64,000 bases of DNA from positions 1,054,001 through 1,118,000 of the forward strand of contig NZ_AP018920.1 in assembly GCF_003945385.1 (NCBI RefSeq), read 5' to 3'. This DNA is from Pseudonocardia autotrophica. Lineage in GTDB: Bacteria > Actinomycetota > Actinomycetes > Mycobacteriales > Pseudonocardiaceae. The position numbers were made by a program, and so were the translations under genes. The stretch's first letter is position 1; every line of letters begins with the position of its first letter. A model generated the notes under the pieces. It had not been told where the DNA came from. It was given only the letters and a program-made list of their open reading frames with translations, and searched no databases. Below, piece after piece: positions 55,632 to 63,975 of this stretch.

Positions 55632-56588
55632 ATGACAACACTCGACACGGCCCCCGCCCCGCCCCGGGCCGGACCGGCCCCCGTTCTCGACGGGCAGCGT
55701 CCGCCGGGGGAGATGTTCCTGGTGGGGCTGTTCGTCGCGCTGCCGACACTGGCCCTGTTCGCGGCCGTCCCGCTCGCGTGGGGATGGGGCCTGGGCTGGC
55801 TGGACGTCGCACTGGCCGTCGCGTTCTACGCGGTGAGCTGCCTGGGCGTGACCGTCGGATTCCACCGGTACTTCACCCACGGTGCGTTCAAGGCCAAGCG
55901 GCCGCTGCGGATCGCGCTGGCGATCGCGGGCAGCCTCTCGCTGCAGGGCAGCGTGCTCGACTGGGTGGGCGATCATCGCCGGCACCACGCGTTCTCCGAC
56001 AAGGAGGGTGACCCGCACTCGCCGTGGCTGCACGGCACCGGGCCGGCCGCGTTGATCACCGGGTTCTGGCACGCGCATCTGGGGTGGCTGTTCAACCGCG
56101 ACCTGACCAACATGAAGCGGTTCGCCCCCGATCTCCTCGCCGATCGTGACATCCAGCGGGTGGATCGTGCGTTCCCGTTGATCGTCGTCGTCAGCCTGCT
56201 CGGTCCGGCGTTGATCGGCGGTCTGGTCACGATGTCGTGGTGGGGCGCGCTGACGGCGTTGTTCTGGGCCGGGTTCGTCCGGGTCGCGGTGCTGCACCAC
56301 GTCACCTGGTCGATCAACTCGATCTGCCACATCTGGGGCGAGCGCCCGTTCGCCTCCCGCGACAAGTCCGCGAACGTCTGGTGGCTCGCGGTGCTGTCCT
56401 GCGGCGAGTCCTGGCACAACCTGCACCACGCCGACCCGACCTGCGCCCGGCACGGTGTGAAGAAGGGTCAGATCGACATCTCGGCCGTGGTCATCCGCGG
56501 GTTCGAGAAGCTCGGCTGGGCGTTCGACGTCCGCTGGCCCACCACCCGGCGCCTGGAGCGACTCTCGGCCACGAAGGCCCGGTCCTGA
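55632..56588 (+). CDS. Acyl-CoA/fatty acid desaturase (delta-9 type)
   Basis: A 318-residue membrane di-iron desaturase. The three histidine boxes are HRYFTH, HRRHH and HNLHH, separated by hydrophobic segments (about residues 28-80 and 175-215). It would introduce a cis double bond in acyl chains with ferredoxin and O2, adjusting membrane fluidity. No fused cytochrome b5 or reductase is present. ATG at 55632. The divergent neighbour is a cold-shock-like gene, consistent with a temperature response. Confidence 0.9.
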   Translation: MTTLDTAPAPPRAGPAPVLDGQRPPGEMFLVGLFVALPTLALFAAVPLAWGWGLGWLDVALAVAFYAVSCLGVTVGFHRYFTHGAFKAKRPLRIALAIAGSLSLQGSVLDWVGDHRRHHAFSDKEGDPHSPWLHGTGPAALITGFWHAHLGWLFNRDLTNMKRFAPDLLADRDIQRVDRAFPLIVVVSLLGPALIGGLVTMSWWGALTALFWAGFVRVAVLHHVTWSINSICHIWGERPFASRDKSANVWWLAVLSCGESWHNLHHADPTCARHGVKKGQIDISAVVIRGFEKLGWAFDVRWPTTRRLERLSATKARS

Positions 56589-56713
56589 TCCGGCCGCTCG
56601 CCCGCCCGGTTCCACCGGCGACGACGGCAGCCCGGCTCGATCACACCGCCGTTCTCTCCGCCGTTCTCGCTGCCACTTCCCGTGCCGAACGTGCAACCCG
56701 CCGCCGTCGGCGG

Positions 56714-56935
56714 TCATCCGCCCGGGGTGCCCTCGGCGTCCCAGCGCAGCAGATCGCCCGGCTGGCAGTCGAGCACCGCGCAGAGCGCGGCCAGCGTCGT
56801 GAAGCGCACCGCCTTGGCCCGGCCGTTCTTGAGCACCGCCAGGTTGGCGGGGGTGATCCCGACGCGGTCCGCGAGCTCGCCCACGGACATCTTCCGCCTG
56901 GCCAGCATGACGTCGATGTCGACGACGATCGGCAT
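56714..56935 (-). CDS. Small XRE-family (YozG-like) regulator
   Basis: A 73-residue Cro/CI-type helix-turn-helix protein. MSVGELADRVGITPANLAVL (20) and the C-terminal LCAVLDCQPGDLLRW are the marks of the YozG group. These regulators are nearly always encoded directly after a DUF2975 membrane protein, as here, with a 1-nt stop-start overlap (TGATG). It probably controls its own operon through the palindromes at 57431-57470. Confidence 0.88.
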   Translation of the reverse strand: MPIVVDIDVMLARRKMSVGELADRVGITPANLAVLKNGRAKAVRFTTLAALCAVLDCQPGDLLRWDAEGTPGG

Positions 56936-57420
56936 CAGATCACGTCGTCCAGCTCGGCCTGCATCCGCGACGCCTCGACGTCACGCGCGACGGCCTGGGC
57001 GAGCAACTGCCGCAGCACCAGCACGATGAGCGCGACCCCCAGGACGCCCACGCCGATCCCGCCCATGACGAGGGTGACGCCCGGGTCGTCGCGCTGGCCG
57101 GGCGCGTTGACGATCGTGACGACGAACCAGAGCGCAGCGGCCGTCACGATCGCGCCGATCACGCCGTCCACGTAACGGAAGGCCGGCTGGGAGAACACGG
57201 TCCGGCGGCGCGCCATCGTCGCCAGCTTCCACACGCAGACGATGGCGACCTGGACCGCGAGCATGCCCACGATCGTGATCACGCGCAGCAGGGTGAGTGG
57301 GAGCGGCCCGGTCTCCGGGTCGGTGGCCAGTGCCCACACCATTCCCGCCTGGACGAACACGGTGCCGGCGAGCACGACCGCCAGTACGGCGCGCAGCGAC
57401 GCAACAGTCAGCTGTCCCAC
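56935..57420 (-). CDS. DUF2975 membrane protein
   Basis: A 161-residue protein with four predicted helices (about residues 8-30, 42-65, 88-108 and 117-140). RTVFSQPAFRYVDGVIGAIV (20) between helices 2 and 3 is the DUF2975 core. Family members pair with YozG-type regulators and may sense membrane state, but this is unproven. GTG start after GAGGGAT at 57425-57431. Two inverted repeats lie directly upstream. Confidence 0.82.
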   Translation of the reverse strand: MGQLTVASLRAVLAVVLAGTVFVQAGMVWALATDPETGPLPLTLLRVITIVGMLAVQVAIVCVWKLATMARRRTVFSQPAFRYVDGVIGAIVTAAALWFVVTIVNAPGQRDDPGVTLVMGGIGVGVLGVALIVLVLRQLLAQAVARDVEASRMQAELDDVI

Positions 57421-57430
57421 GGTGATCCCT

Positions 57431-57447
57431 CCATCGTCCTACGATGG
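57431..57447. promoter_or_regulatory. Inverted repeat 1 upstream of DUF2975-XRE operon
   Basis: CCATCGT-CCT-ACGATGG is a perfect 7-bp inverted repeat 11 bp before the start codon. It could be an operator overlapping the ribosome-binding site region. Confidence 0.55.
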
Positions 57448-57449
57448 AA

Positions 57450-57470
57450 ATCTATTGTTTTTCGATAGAT
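57450..57470. promoter_or_regulatory. Inverted repeat 2 (AT-rich) upstream of DUF2975-XRE operon
   Basis: ATCTAT-TGTTTTTCG-ATAGAT is a perfect 6-bp repeat in a strikingly AT-rich patch, likely overlapping the promoter. It is a candidate site for the XRE regulator. Confidence 0.6.
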
Positions 57471-57515
57471 CGGGCAAGGCTTCGGCTGCCCGGTGGCCGG
57501 TCAGGCCTCGACCGG

Positions 57516-58385
57516 TCACCACCGATGGACGTCGCAGCGCCCGTCGGCCGTGTCCCCGGTGGCGACGACGGCGCCGTCCGCCCGGAGGCCGAGGGTGTGC
57601 GCCGATCCGGCGGCGACCGCGATGATCCCGCTCCAGTCGCGGACGGCGCACCGGCCGTCCGCGCCGTCGCCGGCGGCGAGAACGCGGCCGTCCGCGCGCA
57701 GCGCGACCGTGTGCCGGCTGCCCGCCGCGACGGCGACGACGTCACGCCAGTGCTGCACACCGCACTCGCCGGCGCCGGTGCCGCCGGTGGCCGCCACGGT
57801 GCCGTCGGACCGCAAGCCGACCGTGTGCAGGTGTCCCGCAGTCACCGAGACCAGGTTCCGCCAGTCCCCGACGGCGCACTGGCCGCGGATCCCGACGCCG
57901 GTGGCGAGCGCGCTGCCGTCGGCCCGCACCCCGACGGTGTGCCAGTCCCCGCAGGCGACGGCGACGATCTCGCGCCAATCCGCCACCGAGCACTGGCCCT
58001 CGGCGTCCCGGCCGGTGGCCAGCACGGTGCCGTCGCCGCGGAGCCCCAGGGTGCGACGCCAGCCGGCGGCGACGGCGGTGACACCGGTCCAGCTCGTCGT
58101 CGCGCACCGGCCGTCGTCGTTCCGGCCGGTGGCGAGCACGGTGCCGTCGGCGCGCAGCCCGACGGTGTGCGCGCGCCCGGTGTTGCGGGCGGTGTGCACG
58201 TTGCCCGCCGCGACGGCGACCACGCCGGTCCAGGTGCCGACGTCGCACTCACCGGCCCGGCCGTCGCCCACCGCGACCACGGTGCCGTCGGAGCGGCACC
58301 CGACGGAGTGCCGCCGGGCCGCGGCGAGCGCGGTCACCCGGGCCGCTGCCGGGAGGCCCTGATCCTGTGCGTCCACGTCCGACAT
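57516..58385 (-). CDS. RCC1-repeat beta-propeller protein (seven repeats)
   Basis: A 289-residue protein made almost wholly of seven RCC1-type repeats of about 38 residues (pattern H-T-V-G-L-R-A-D-G-T-V-x-A-T-G ... G-x-C-x-V-x-x-W ... V-A-V-A-A-G). One cysteine stands at the same place in each repeat. Seven units suffice for a closed propeller. There is no signal peptide or extra domain, so a cytoplasmic binding scaffold is likely; the eukaryotic exchange-factor role cannot be assumed. ATG start. A DUF3592-like membrane gene lies 38 bp upstream on the same strand. Confidence 0.85.
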   Translation of the reverse strand: MSDVDAQDQGLPAAARVTALAAARRHSVGCRSDGTVVAVGDGRAGECDVGTWTGVVAVAAGNVHTARNTGRAHTVGLRADGTVLATGRNDDGRCATTSWTGVTAVAAGWRRTLGLRGDGTVLATGRDAEGQCSVADWREIVAVACGDWHTVGVRADGSALATGVGIRGQCAVGDWRNLVSVTAGHLHTVGLRSDGTVAATGGTGAGECGVQHWRDVVAVAAGSRHTVALRADGRVLAAGDGADGRCAVRDWSGIIAVAAGSAHTLGLRADGAVVATGDTADGRCDVHRW

Positions 58386-58423
58386 GGTGCTGCAGTGCCC
58401 GAGCAACGCCCGGATCCGGACGG

Positions 58424-58939
58424 TCAGGGCGTGCTGCCGCGCCCGCTCCACCCGGGTTCGAGTGCCGCCCACTCGCCGCCGATCTCGCGGCCGGCCCGGC
58501 GCGAGGCGATCAGCCGCGCCCGCAGCAGCAACCCGCCACCGCTCAGCAGCACGAGCGCGGCCGCGGTCACCGCGGTCCCGTTGCCCTCGGTGGGCGTCGG
58601 CCTCGGCGCGCCCTCCCGGTCGGTCCAGATGGTGCGGGTCTCGCCGGGAGCCGGTCGTCCGCCGAGCACCAGCGGCCCGGTGTGCGCTCGCCCGTCGGGC
58701 CCCGTCCAGTGCGCGCGGACGGTGCTGCGGAACGGCCCGCCGGCCTGCGGCGCCGCGGTGACGGCCAGCACCGTGGCGACGGTGCTGTGGGCGTCCGGGA
58801 CGTCTCGTTGCACGGCGCGGATGCCGGCCAGGTGCCCGACGCAGAGCGCGACGGTCACCAGCACGACGACGAGGGCCGGCGTCACCTGCCGCAACTGCGC
58901 CGCGCGCTGCGTGGCCGACGGCTCTGAAAGGGTCACCAT
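58424..58939 (-). CDS. Rv1733c-like two-helix membrane protein
   Basis: A 171-residue protein with two membrane helices (residues about 18-40 and 125-145) enclosing an extracytoplasmic domain with GRAHTGPLVLGGRPAPGETR (20) and TIWTDREG. This layout matches the actinobacterial Rv1733c-type family, whose function is unknown. ATG start. The RCC1 gene follows after 38 bp and the LysR gene diverges. Confidence 0.72.
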   Translation of the reverse strand: MVTLSEPSATQRAAQLRQVTPALVVVLVTVALCVGHLAGIRAVQRDVPDAHSTVATVLAVTAAPQAGGPFRSTVRAHWTGPDGRAHTGPLVLGGRPAPGETRTIWTDREGAPRPTPTEGNGTAVTAAALVLLSGGGLLLRARLIASRRAGREIGGEWAALEPGWSGRGSTP

Positions 58940-58997
58940 CGAAGCCTGACCCGGCTTCGGGCGCTGTGGAAGAGCGAGGATCCGGACCCTGCCTTCG

Positions 58998-59008
58998 TCT
59001 GTGACAGA
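58998..59008. promoter_or_regulatory. Short palindrome in LysR divergent promoter
   Basis: TCTGT-G-ACAGA lies 18 bp before the LysR start and 59 bp before the divergent gene. It is short, and a LysR box of T-N11-A type is not clear, so this is only a candidate operator. Confidence 0.3.
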
Positions 59009-59025
59009 GGCTGTACGGTCGGGCC

Positions 59026-59904
59026 GTGGCATTCGAGGTACTCGATCTCCGGCTGTTCCTCGGGGTCGTCGAGCAGGGCAGCATCACCCGCGGCGCGGAG
59101 CTGGTGCACCTGTCACTGGCCTCGGCGAGCAGCCGGATCGCGGCGATGGAGGGCGCGGCGGGCCTGCCGCTGTTCGACCGGCACCGGCGCGGCGTGACGC
59201 CGACCAGGCAGGGCGAGCTGCTGGCGTCGCACGCCAGGGAGATCGTCGGCCGGCACGACCGGATGCGGCTGGAGCTGGCCGATCTCGCCGGGGGACACGC
59301 GGCGACCGTCACGATCCTGACCAACACGGCCGGCGCGACACTGCTCACGGGCCCGGTGACCGGGTTCCTGCACGACCACCCCGACGTCGACGTCGACCTG
59401 GTCCAGCAGCCGAGCCACCGGATCGTCGCGGCACTGGCCGAGGGCAGCGCCGAGCTCGGCGTGCTCGCCGACAACGTCGAGCTCGGCCGGCTGGAGTCGA
59501 TCTCGCTGGGGCCGGATCCGCTGGTCGTCGTGGTCCATCCCGGGCATCGGTTCGCCGGGCTGGCCGAGGTCGCGTTCGTCGACGTCCTCGACGACGACGC
59601 GCTGGTCGGCTACTCCGAGGGCAGCCCGCTGGAGGAACACCTGCGCCGGCACGCCGTCCCGCTCGGCGGCCATCCGCGGCACCGGGCCCGGTTCCCCGAC
59701 GCCGGCTCCGTCTGCCACGCGGTCGCGGCCGGCGTGGGCATCGCCGTGCTCCCGGCCCGCGACGTCGCCGACGGTCTGGTCGGGGTGCCGCTGCACGACG
59801 GATGGGCCGCGCGCGAGCTGCTCGTCGCCTGCCGGAGCTGGGCGGACCTGAGCAGCCCCGCCCGCGCGCTCGCGGCCCTGCTGCGCAGTGCCGGCAGCGG
59901 CTGA
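59026..59904 (+). CDS. LysR-family transcriptional regulator
   Basis: A 292-residue regulator. The N-terminal winged helix has VVEQGSITRGAELVHLSLAS (20) and RIAAMEGAAGLPLFDRHRRG (20). The periplasmic-binding-type effector domain runs from about residue 90, with ILTNTAGATLLTGPVTGFLHD-like start and GVGIAVLPARDV near the end. GTG start. It is convergent with the cholesterol-oxidase-like gene and divergent from the Rv1733c-like gene; targets unknown. Confidence 0.9.
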   Translation: MAFEVLDLRLFLGVVEQGSITRGAELVHLSLASASSRIAAMEGAAGLPLFDRHRRGVTPTRQGELLASHAREIVGRHDRMRLELADLAGGHAATVTILTNTAGATLLTGPVTGFLHDHPDVDVDLVQQPSHRIVAALAEGSAELGVLADNVELGRLESISLGPDPLVVVVHPGHRFAGLAEVAFVDVLDDDALVGYSEGSPLEEHLRRHAVPLGGHPRHRARFPDAGSVCHAVAAGVGIAVLPARDVADGLVGVPLHDGWAARELLVACRSWADLSSPARALAALLRSAGSG

Positions 59905-59924
59905 TCCGGACGAGCCCGGATCAG
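59901..59924. terminator. Inverted repeat joining two convergent stop codons
   Basis: CTGATCCGG and CCGGATCAG (9-bp arms, 6-nt loop) include the TGA of the LysR gene and the TCA of the oxidase gene. It is a likely compact bidirectional terminator. Confidence 0.5.
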
Positions 59925-61513
59925 AACACCGTCCCGAGGTCCGTCCCGAGAATGCCGTCCATGGCGTACTCGGCGAGCGCCGCCACCGTCATCGACGGGT
60001 TGCAGGCGCCGGTGGAGCCGGGGATCAGCGCACCGTCGACCACGTAGAGCCCACGCTGACCGAGGACCCGCCCGGCGGCGTCGCACACGTCGCCGATGGT
60101 CGCCCCGCCCAGCGGGTGATAGGTCGTGGTCTCGAACGCGGTGGTGTCCAGGGTCGGGTTGAGCAGGCCGGTCACCAGGTCACCGCCGACGATCCGCCGG
60201 ATGCGTGCGGCGATGTCACGGGTCAGCTGCGCGTCGTGGGCCTGGCTCCAGTGCAGGACGGCGTCGTCGCGCACCGGGTCGTAGCGGAACTCGCCGCGCG
60301 GTTCGACGATCCCGTAGCCGATGACGGTGGTCGTGCCGAGGTCGACGGGGAACGGCACGCCCGCCTGGATGACGGTGAGTGCCCGCGCCGGGTCCGACCA
60401 GTCCCGGACGCCGACGCAGGCCGGTCCGCCCTGCAGCGCGCCGGGGCTCTCGCCGACCGGGGTCCAGGTGAAGATCCGGTCGCCGTTGTTGCCCCAGCGG
60501 GTGCCGACGCCGTCGGGCAGGTCCGGGACCAGCCCCTTCGCCCGGGCCTTCACCAGCAACCGGGTGGTGCCGGCCGAGCCCGCGGCGAGGAACAGCGCGT
60601 CGGTGACGATCCGGATCTGCTCCAGCACGACGCCGTCGGTGTCGATCCGTTCGGTGTGCACCACCCAGCGTCCGGACCGGTCCCGCTCGACGTCGGTGGC
60701 CCGGTGCAGCGGCGCGACCTCGACCAGGCCGCTCGCCTCCGCCTCGGCGACCCAGGTCCGGTCGACGGTGTTCTTGCCGCCGTTGTTCGCGCCGTAGAGC
60801 ACGTCACCGGTGCTGTAGGAGGCCGGCAGCTCGCCGCGCAGCTCGCGTCGCACCACGTTCCAGTCGAGCGGCAGCGGGACCCGGAAGCCTGGGGTCCCGG
60901 CCTCCTCGGCCCGCCGCAGGAACTGCCGTGAGCTGCGGTAACGGGCGTGTGCGAGCACGTCGTCCGGAATGGTCGCCGGGGCCAGCACCGACTCCACCCG
61001 GCGGTAGTGGTCGCGGTCGAACCGCTCGAAGTCGAGTTCCGCGGGCATCGACGCGGCGAAGGTCGCGGCGGAGGGCTGCATCGTCATCCCGTGGTAGACG
61101 AGCGAGCCGCCGCCGACACCCGCACCGCAGAGCACGTCCATCCCGATGCCACGGACCCGGTCGAGGACGCCGGTCCAGGGCTTCCAGACGGCGGGCGGGG
61201 AGCCGGTGAGAACCGGTCCCGGCGTCAGCCAGGACGCCCGGCGGTCCGGCGAGAACATCAGCGGGAAGGTGTCGCCGCCGGGCCGGACCGGCCAGCGGAC
61301 GCCGCGCTCGAGCACCAGCGCGGGGACACCGGCCCGTGCCAGCCGGGCCGCGGCGACGGCGCCGCCGAACCCGGTCCCGATGACGACCGCGCGCCGCCGG
61401 TCCGCACGTGCGGCGGGCGCGGCGACGGCCGGCCGGGTGCCGAGGTGCAGTGCGGCCGCTCCGCCGGCGGCGGCCGCACCGGCGAGGAAGGTGCGCCGGG
61501 TGAGAGTCGGCAT
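59921..61513 (-). CDS. Tat-exported GMC oxidase, cholesterol-oxidase-like
   Basis: A 530-residue flavoenzyme. The Tat signal TLTRRTFLAGAAAAGG is followed by the FAD motif VVIGTGFGGAVAAARLARAG (20). The FAD loop CGAGVGGGSLVYHGM and the C-terminal active-site residues His in TYHPLGGATIG and Asn in GACNPSMTVAAL match class I cholesterol oxidases (His447, Asn485), as does the length. It would oxidise 3-beta-hydroxysterols and make H2O2 outside the membrane; other sterol-like alcohols are possible. ATG at 61513. Confidence 0.85.
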   Translation of the reverse strand: MPTLTRRTFLAGAAAAGGAAALHLGTRPAVAAPAARADRRRAVVIGTGFGGAVAAARLARAGVPALVLERGVRWPVRPGGDTFPLMFSPDRRASWLTPGPVLTGSPPAVWKPWTGVLDRVRGIGMDVLCGAGVGGGSLVYHGMTMQPSAATFAASMPAELDFERFDRDHYRRVESVLAPATIPDDVLAHARYRSSRQFLRRAEEAGTPGFRVPLPLDWNVVRRELRGELPASYSTGDVLYGANNGGKNTVDRTWVAEAEASGLVEVAPLHRATDVERDRSGRWVVHTERIDTDGVVLEQIRIVTDALFLAAGSAGTTRLLVKARAKGLVPDLPDGVGTRWGNNGDRIFTWTPVGESPGALQGGPACVGVRDWSDPARALTVIQAGVPFPVDLGTTTVIGYGIVEPRGEFRYDPVRDDAVLHWSQAHDAQLTRDIAARIRRIVGGDLVTGLLNPTLDTTAFETTTYHPLGGATIGDVCDAAGRVLGQRGLYVVDGALIPGSTGACNPSMTVAALAEYAMDGILGTDLGTVF

Positions 61514-62234
61514 CGACGGACTCCTCGGGGTGTCGCCCGGACGTGGCCGGGCCGGGAACGGGGGCGCGTTCGGGGCGTGCCGGGCCGACCCTAGAGGAGG
61601 TTCTCCGACAGCTGTCGGATTGGCGTCCGTGTCCGAACCGCCGAGCGCACCGGAAGATCGCACCGCCGTCCGGCGTAATCGATCACTCTGTATGGCGTAG
61701 TGCCAGGTCAGACGTCATTCGATCAACGACTGCTGCAGACGGCGCGGAGTGTGGTGGGGCGCTTTCGCAAGAGGGCCGTTCGGCGATCGATATGCGGCGA
61801 GCGGTGCGCCGAAAGGTGCGGAACGGTCCAGTGGCCGTTGCTCCGACCGGGTCACTTCGGCATGTCGTCCCCTAGTCGAGGGGGTGTCGCCGCGGCGGGC
61901 CGGAAAGTGATCGGGCAGTAGGACGCGCCGGCGGCCCTGGAGTTGCACGGGTGTGATCTCCGCCTCTTGTGGGGTGTCGACCGTAACGATCTGTGAAGTG
62001 ACGATTCGTCACGCAGAGTGCCTGTCCGACACCTGCCGGATAGCACTATGTGTAGTTGATCAACGGCGAGCGGTACGAGTGCGGCGGGTAAATAGGACTA
62101 ATCGGACACCAACCGAGGGGCGACGTCCTCTTGCGTGGAGGGGTTCCGTACGTTCTGCGACACCGGGCCGTGACACAGCGTGAACATTGACGGTGAACGC
62201 TGACGGTCGGTTCACACAGATGAGAAGGAGAACC
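61514..62234. other. 721-bp intergenic region, no gene seen
   Basis: The gap between the divergent oxidase and repeat-protein genes has lower GC from about 61660 to 62200. No frame has a convincing start, domain or signal peptide. Near the right end the words TGAACATTGACGG and TGAACGCTGACGG (about 62180-62203) repeat in front of the secreted-protein gene and may be regulatory. Confidence 0.55.
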
Positions 62235-62867
62235 ATGAACGCCCCCGAGACGTCCTCCTCCCGCCGTACCGCGCGGCGGATCGCCACCGTCGGCGCCCTG
62301 ACCGTCCCGCTCGCCCTCGGCTCGGCCGGGATGGCGCTGGCCGGCGACTACCACGACGGCGGCAAGGGTCACGACAAGAACCGTGACTGCGCCCCGTCGT
62401 TCGCCTCGCAGGAGGGCGGCCTGCTCGGCCTCGACGCTGCGGTCGACCCGGCCCTCAACATCGGTGGCATCGCCAACAGCGGCCCGGTCTCGCAGCACAT
62501 CACCGCCGTCGACGAGTCCAACTCGGGCATCGTGCAGTCCGGCTGCGGCGCCGGTCAGGCCGTCCAGGTCGACGACCTGGTGGGCCTTGGCCTCGACATC
62601 AGCCCGTCCGCCAACGTCGGCGGCATCCTCAACTCCGGCCCGGTGGAGCAGTCGACCACCACCGTCGACCGCTCCAACAGCGGTGTCCTGCAGTCCGGCT
62701 CCGGTCACGGCCCGGGCGGCGGCTACGCGTCCCAGAAGGGCAGCCTGATCGGGATCGACGCCACGGTGAACCCGTCGATCAACATCGGCGGCCTGCTGTC
62801 CAGCGGCCCGGTCTCGCAGTCCACCACCACGGTGGACCAGAGCAACTCCGGGATCGTCCAGGGCTGA
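62235..62867 (+). CDS. Secreted three-repeat protein (amyloid-like candidate)
   Basis: A 210-residue exported protein. The signal peptide (residues about 1-37, ending AGMALAGD) is followed by three imperfect repeats of about 45 residues. Each ends in the pattern N-I-G-G-I-x-N-S-G-P-V-x-Q-x-x-T-x-V-D-x-S-N-S-G-I-V-Q. Two cysteines occur only near the first repeat (RDCAPS and SGCGAG). Regular Asn/Ser/Gly/Gln-rich repeats suggest a beta-solenoid or amyloid, as in rodlins and curlin-like proteins. Strong GAAGGAGA precedes the ATG. A terminator follows. Confidence 0.7.
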   Translation: MNAPETSSSRRTARRIATVGALTVPLALGSAGMALAGDYHDGGKGHDKNRDCAPSFASQEGGLLGLDAAVDPALNIGGIANSGPVSQHITAVDESNSGIVQSGCGAGQAVQVDDLVGLGLDISPSANVGGILNSGPVEQSTTTVDRSNSGVLQSGSGHGPGGGYASQKGSLIGIDATVNPSINIGGLLSSGPVSQSTTTVDQSNSGIVQG

Positions 62868-62892
62868 TTCGGCCCGCATCCGCGGGAGGCAC

Positions 62893-62929
62893 GTGCCGCC
62901 CGGGCCGACGGACCCGGCCCGGGCGGCAC
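62893..62929 (+). terminator. Terminator after the repeat secreted protein
   Basis: GTGCCGCCCGGGCC pairs with GGCCCGGGCGGCAC (14-bp stem, 9-nt loop). It lies between this gene and the convergent TetR gene. Confidence 0.75.
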
Positions 62930-62954
62930 GGCCGATCCGGAACCCCGAGCAGGC

Positions 62955-63512
62955 TCAGATGTCCCGGCGCACCAGCATCCGCCATGCCCAGCCGGCGGCC
63001 ACCTCCGGGGCGGGCAGCGGATCGCGCTCCAGCCAGCTCGCCGCGACGCCGAGCAGCGACCAGGTCAGTCCCGCCGCGAAGACGTCCAGCGGGATGCCCG
63101 CCTCCGACTCGGTGAAGCCCATCCGCTGGGCGGTGTCGGCGACGAACTCCTGCATCCAGCGCCGCATCACCGCCGCCGCGTCCGGCGCTGCGGCCCCGTC
63201 GAGCGCCTGCCGGTAGAGGACGGCGTGGTCGGCCAGATGCGCGAACCAGCGCAGCAACGCCTCCGGCGGCTGCTCCCCGATGTCGGCCAGGACCAGCTCG
63301 GACAGGTCCGCACCGGCCAGCGTGGCCTGCGCGCTCAACGCGTCCGCGAGCAGTGACTCCTTGTCGGTGTAGTGCTGGTAGAAGCTGCTGCGGTTCACCC
63401 CGGCGTGCTCCGCGACGTCCGCGACGGTGATCGTCTCCAGCAGGCGCTCACGGGCGAGGGCGAGCAGAGCGTCCTGCAGCCGCCGACGTGTCCGCACCAC
63501 CCTGGGATCCAC
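62955..63512 (-). CDS. TetR-family transcriptional regulator
   Basis: A 185-residue TetR regulator. The helix-turn-helix reads ITVADVAEHAGVNRSSFYQH (20, about residues 29-48), followed by YTDKESLLADAL. The C-terminal domain is of the TetR_C type seen in regulators of small transporters. GTG at 63512 is used because it gives the normal short N-terminus before TRRRLQDALL. It diverges from the small membrane gene at 63661 (148 bp), a possible target. Ligand unknown. Confidence 0.85.
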   Translation of the reverse strand: MDPRVVRTRRRLQDALLALARERLLETITVADVAEHAGVNRSSFYQHYTDKESLLADALSAQATLAGADLSELVLADIGEQPPEALLRWFAHLADHAVLYRQALDGAAAPDAAAVMRRWMQEFVADTAQRMGFTESEAGIPLDVFAAGLTWSLLGVAASWLERDPLPAPEVAAGWAWRMLVRRDI

Positions 63513-63660
63513 CGCGGCATCCTCGCAGCTCGCGCCGTGCCGCGCCGACCGTCCGCGCCGGGAGCCGCTGTGGATCATCAGGATTATCGAGGCCCGGCGC
63601 GACCGGGCCCGGCATGCTGGTCGACGGGGCGCCATCGGGCGCCGGGACAGGAGTGGCCGG

Positions 63661-63942
63661 GTGACGACCGGGTGGACCTGGTGGGACGCGCTGGTCGCGC
63701 TGCTGCTGGCCGCCGCGCTCGGTACGGCCGCGGCCGGGTTCCGTGCCACGCTCCCCGTGCCCGCACGGCCACCCGCCGCGGGATGCACCGGGGCGGCGCT
63801 CGTGGCAGCGCTGGTCGTGACACTGCTGGTGCGCGGCGATCCGGTGCTCCAGACGACCGCGGTCGTCGCCTGCGTGAGCCTCGCCGTCACCGGCTCGATG
63901 GCCCGGCGGTCGCACGACCGTGGACGGGCACAGCGCTGCTAG
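63661..63942 (+). CDS. Small three-helix membrane protein
   Basis: A 93-residue protein with three predicted membrane helices (residues about 7-25, 40-57 and 63-80) and a basic tail (MARRSHDRGRAQRC). It resembles in size the MnhF/MrpF-type subunits, but no other antiporter genes are visible and the motif match is poor. GTG start after AGGAG at 63650-63654. Function unknown. Confidence 0.5.
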   Translation: MTTGWTWWDALVALLLAAALGTAAAGFRATLPVPARPPAAGCTGAALVAALVVTLLVRGDPVLQTTAVVACVSLAVTGSMARRSHDRGRAQRC

Positions 63943-63975
63943 GTTCGGCGTCCGTCCGTACCCGGGAGGCGCTCG

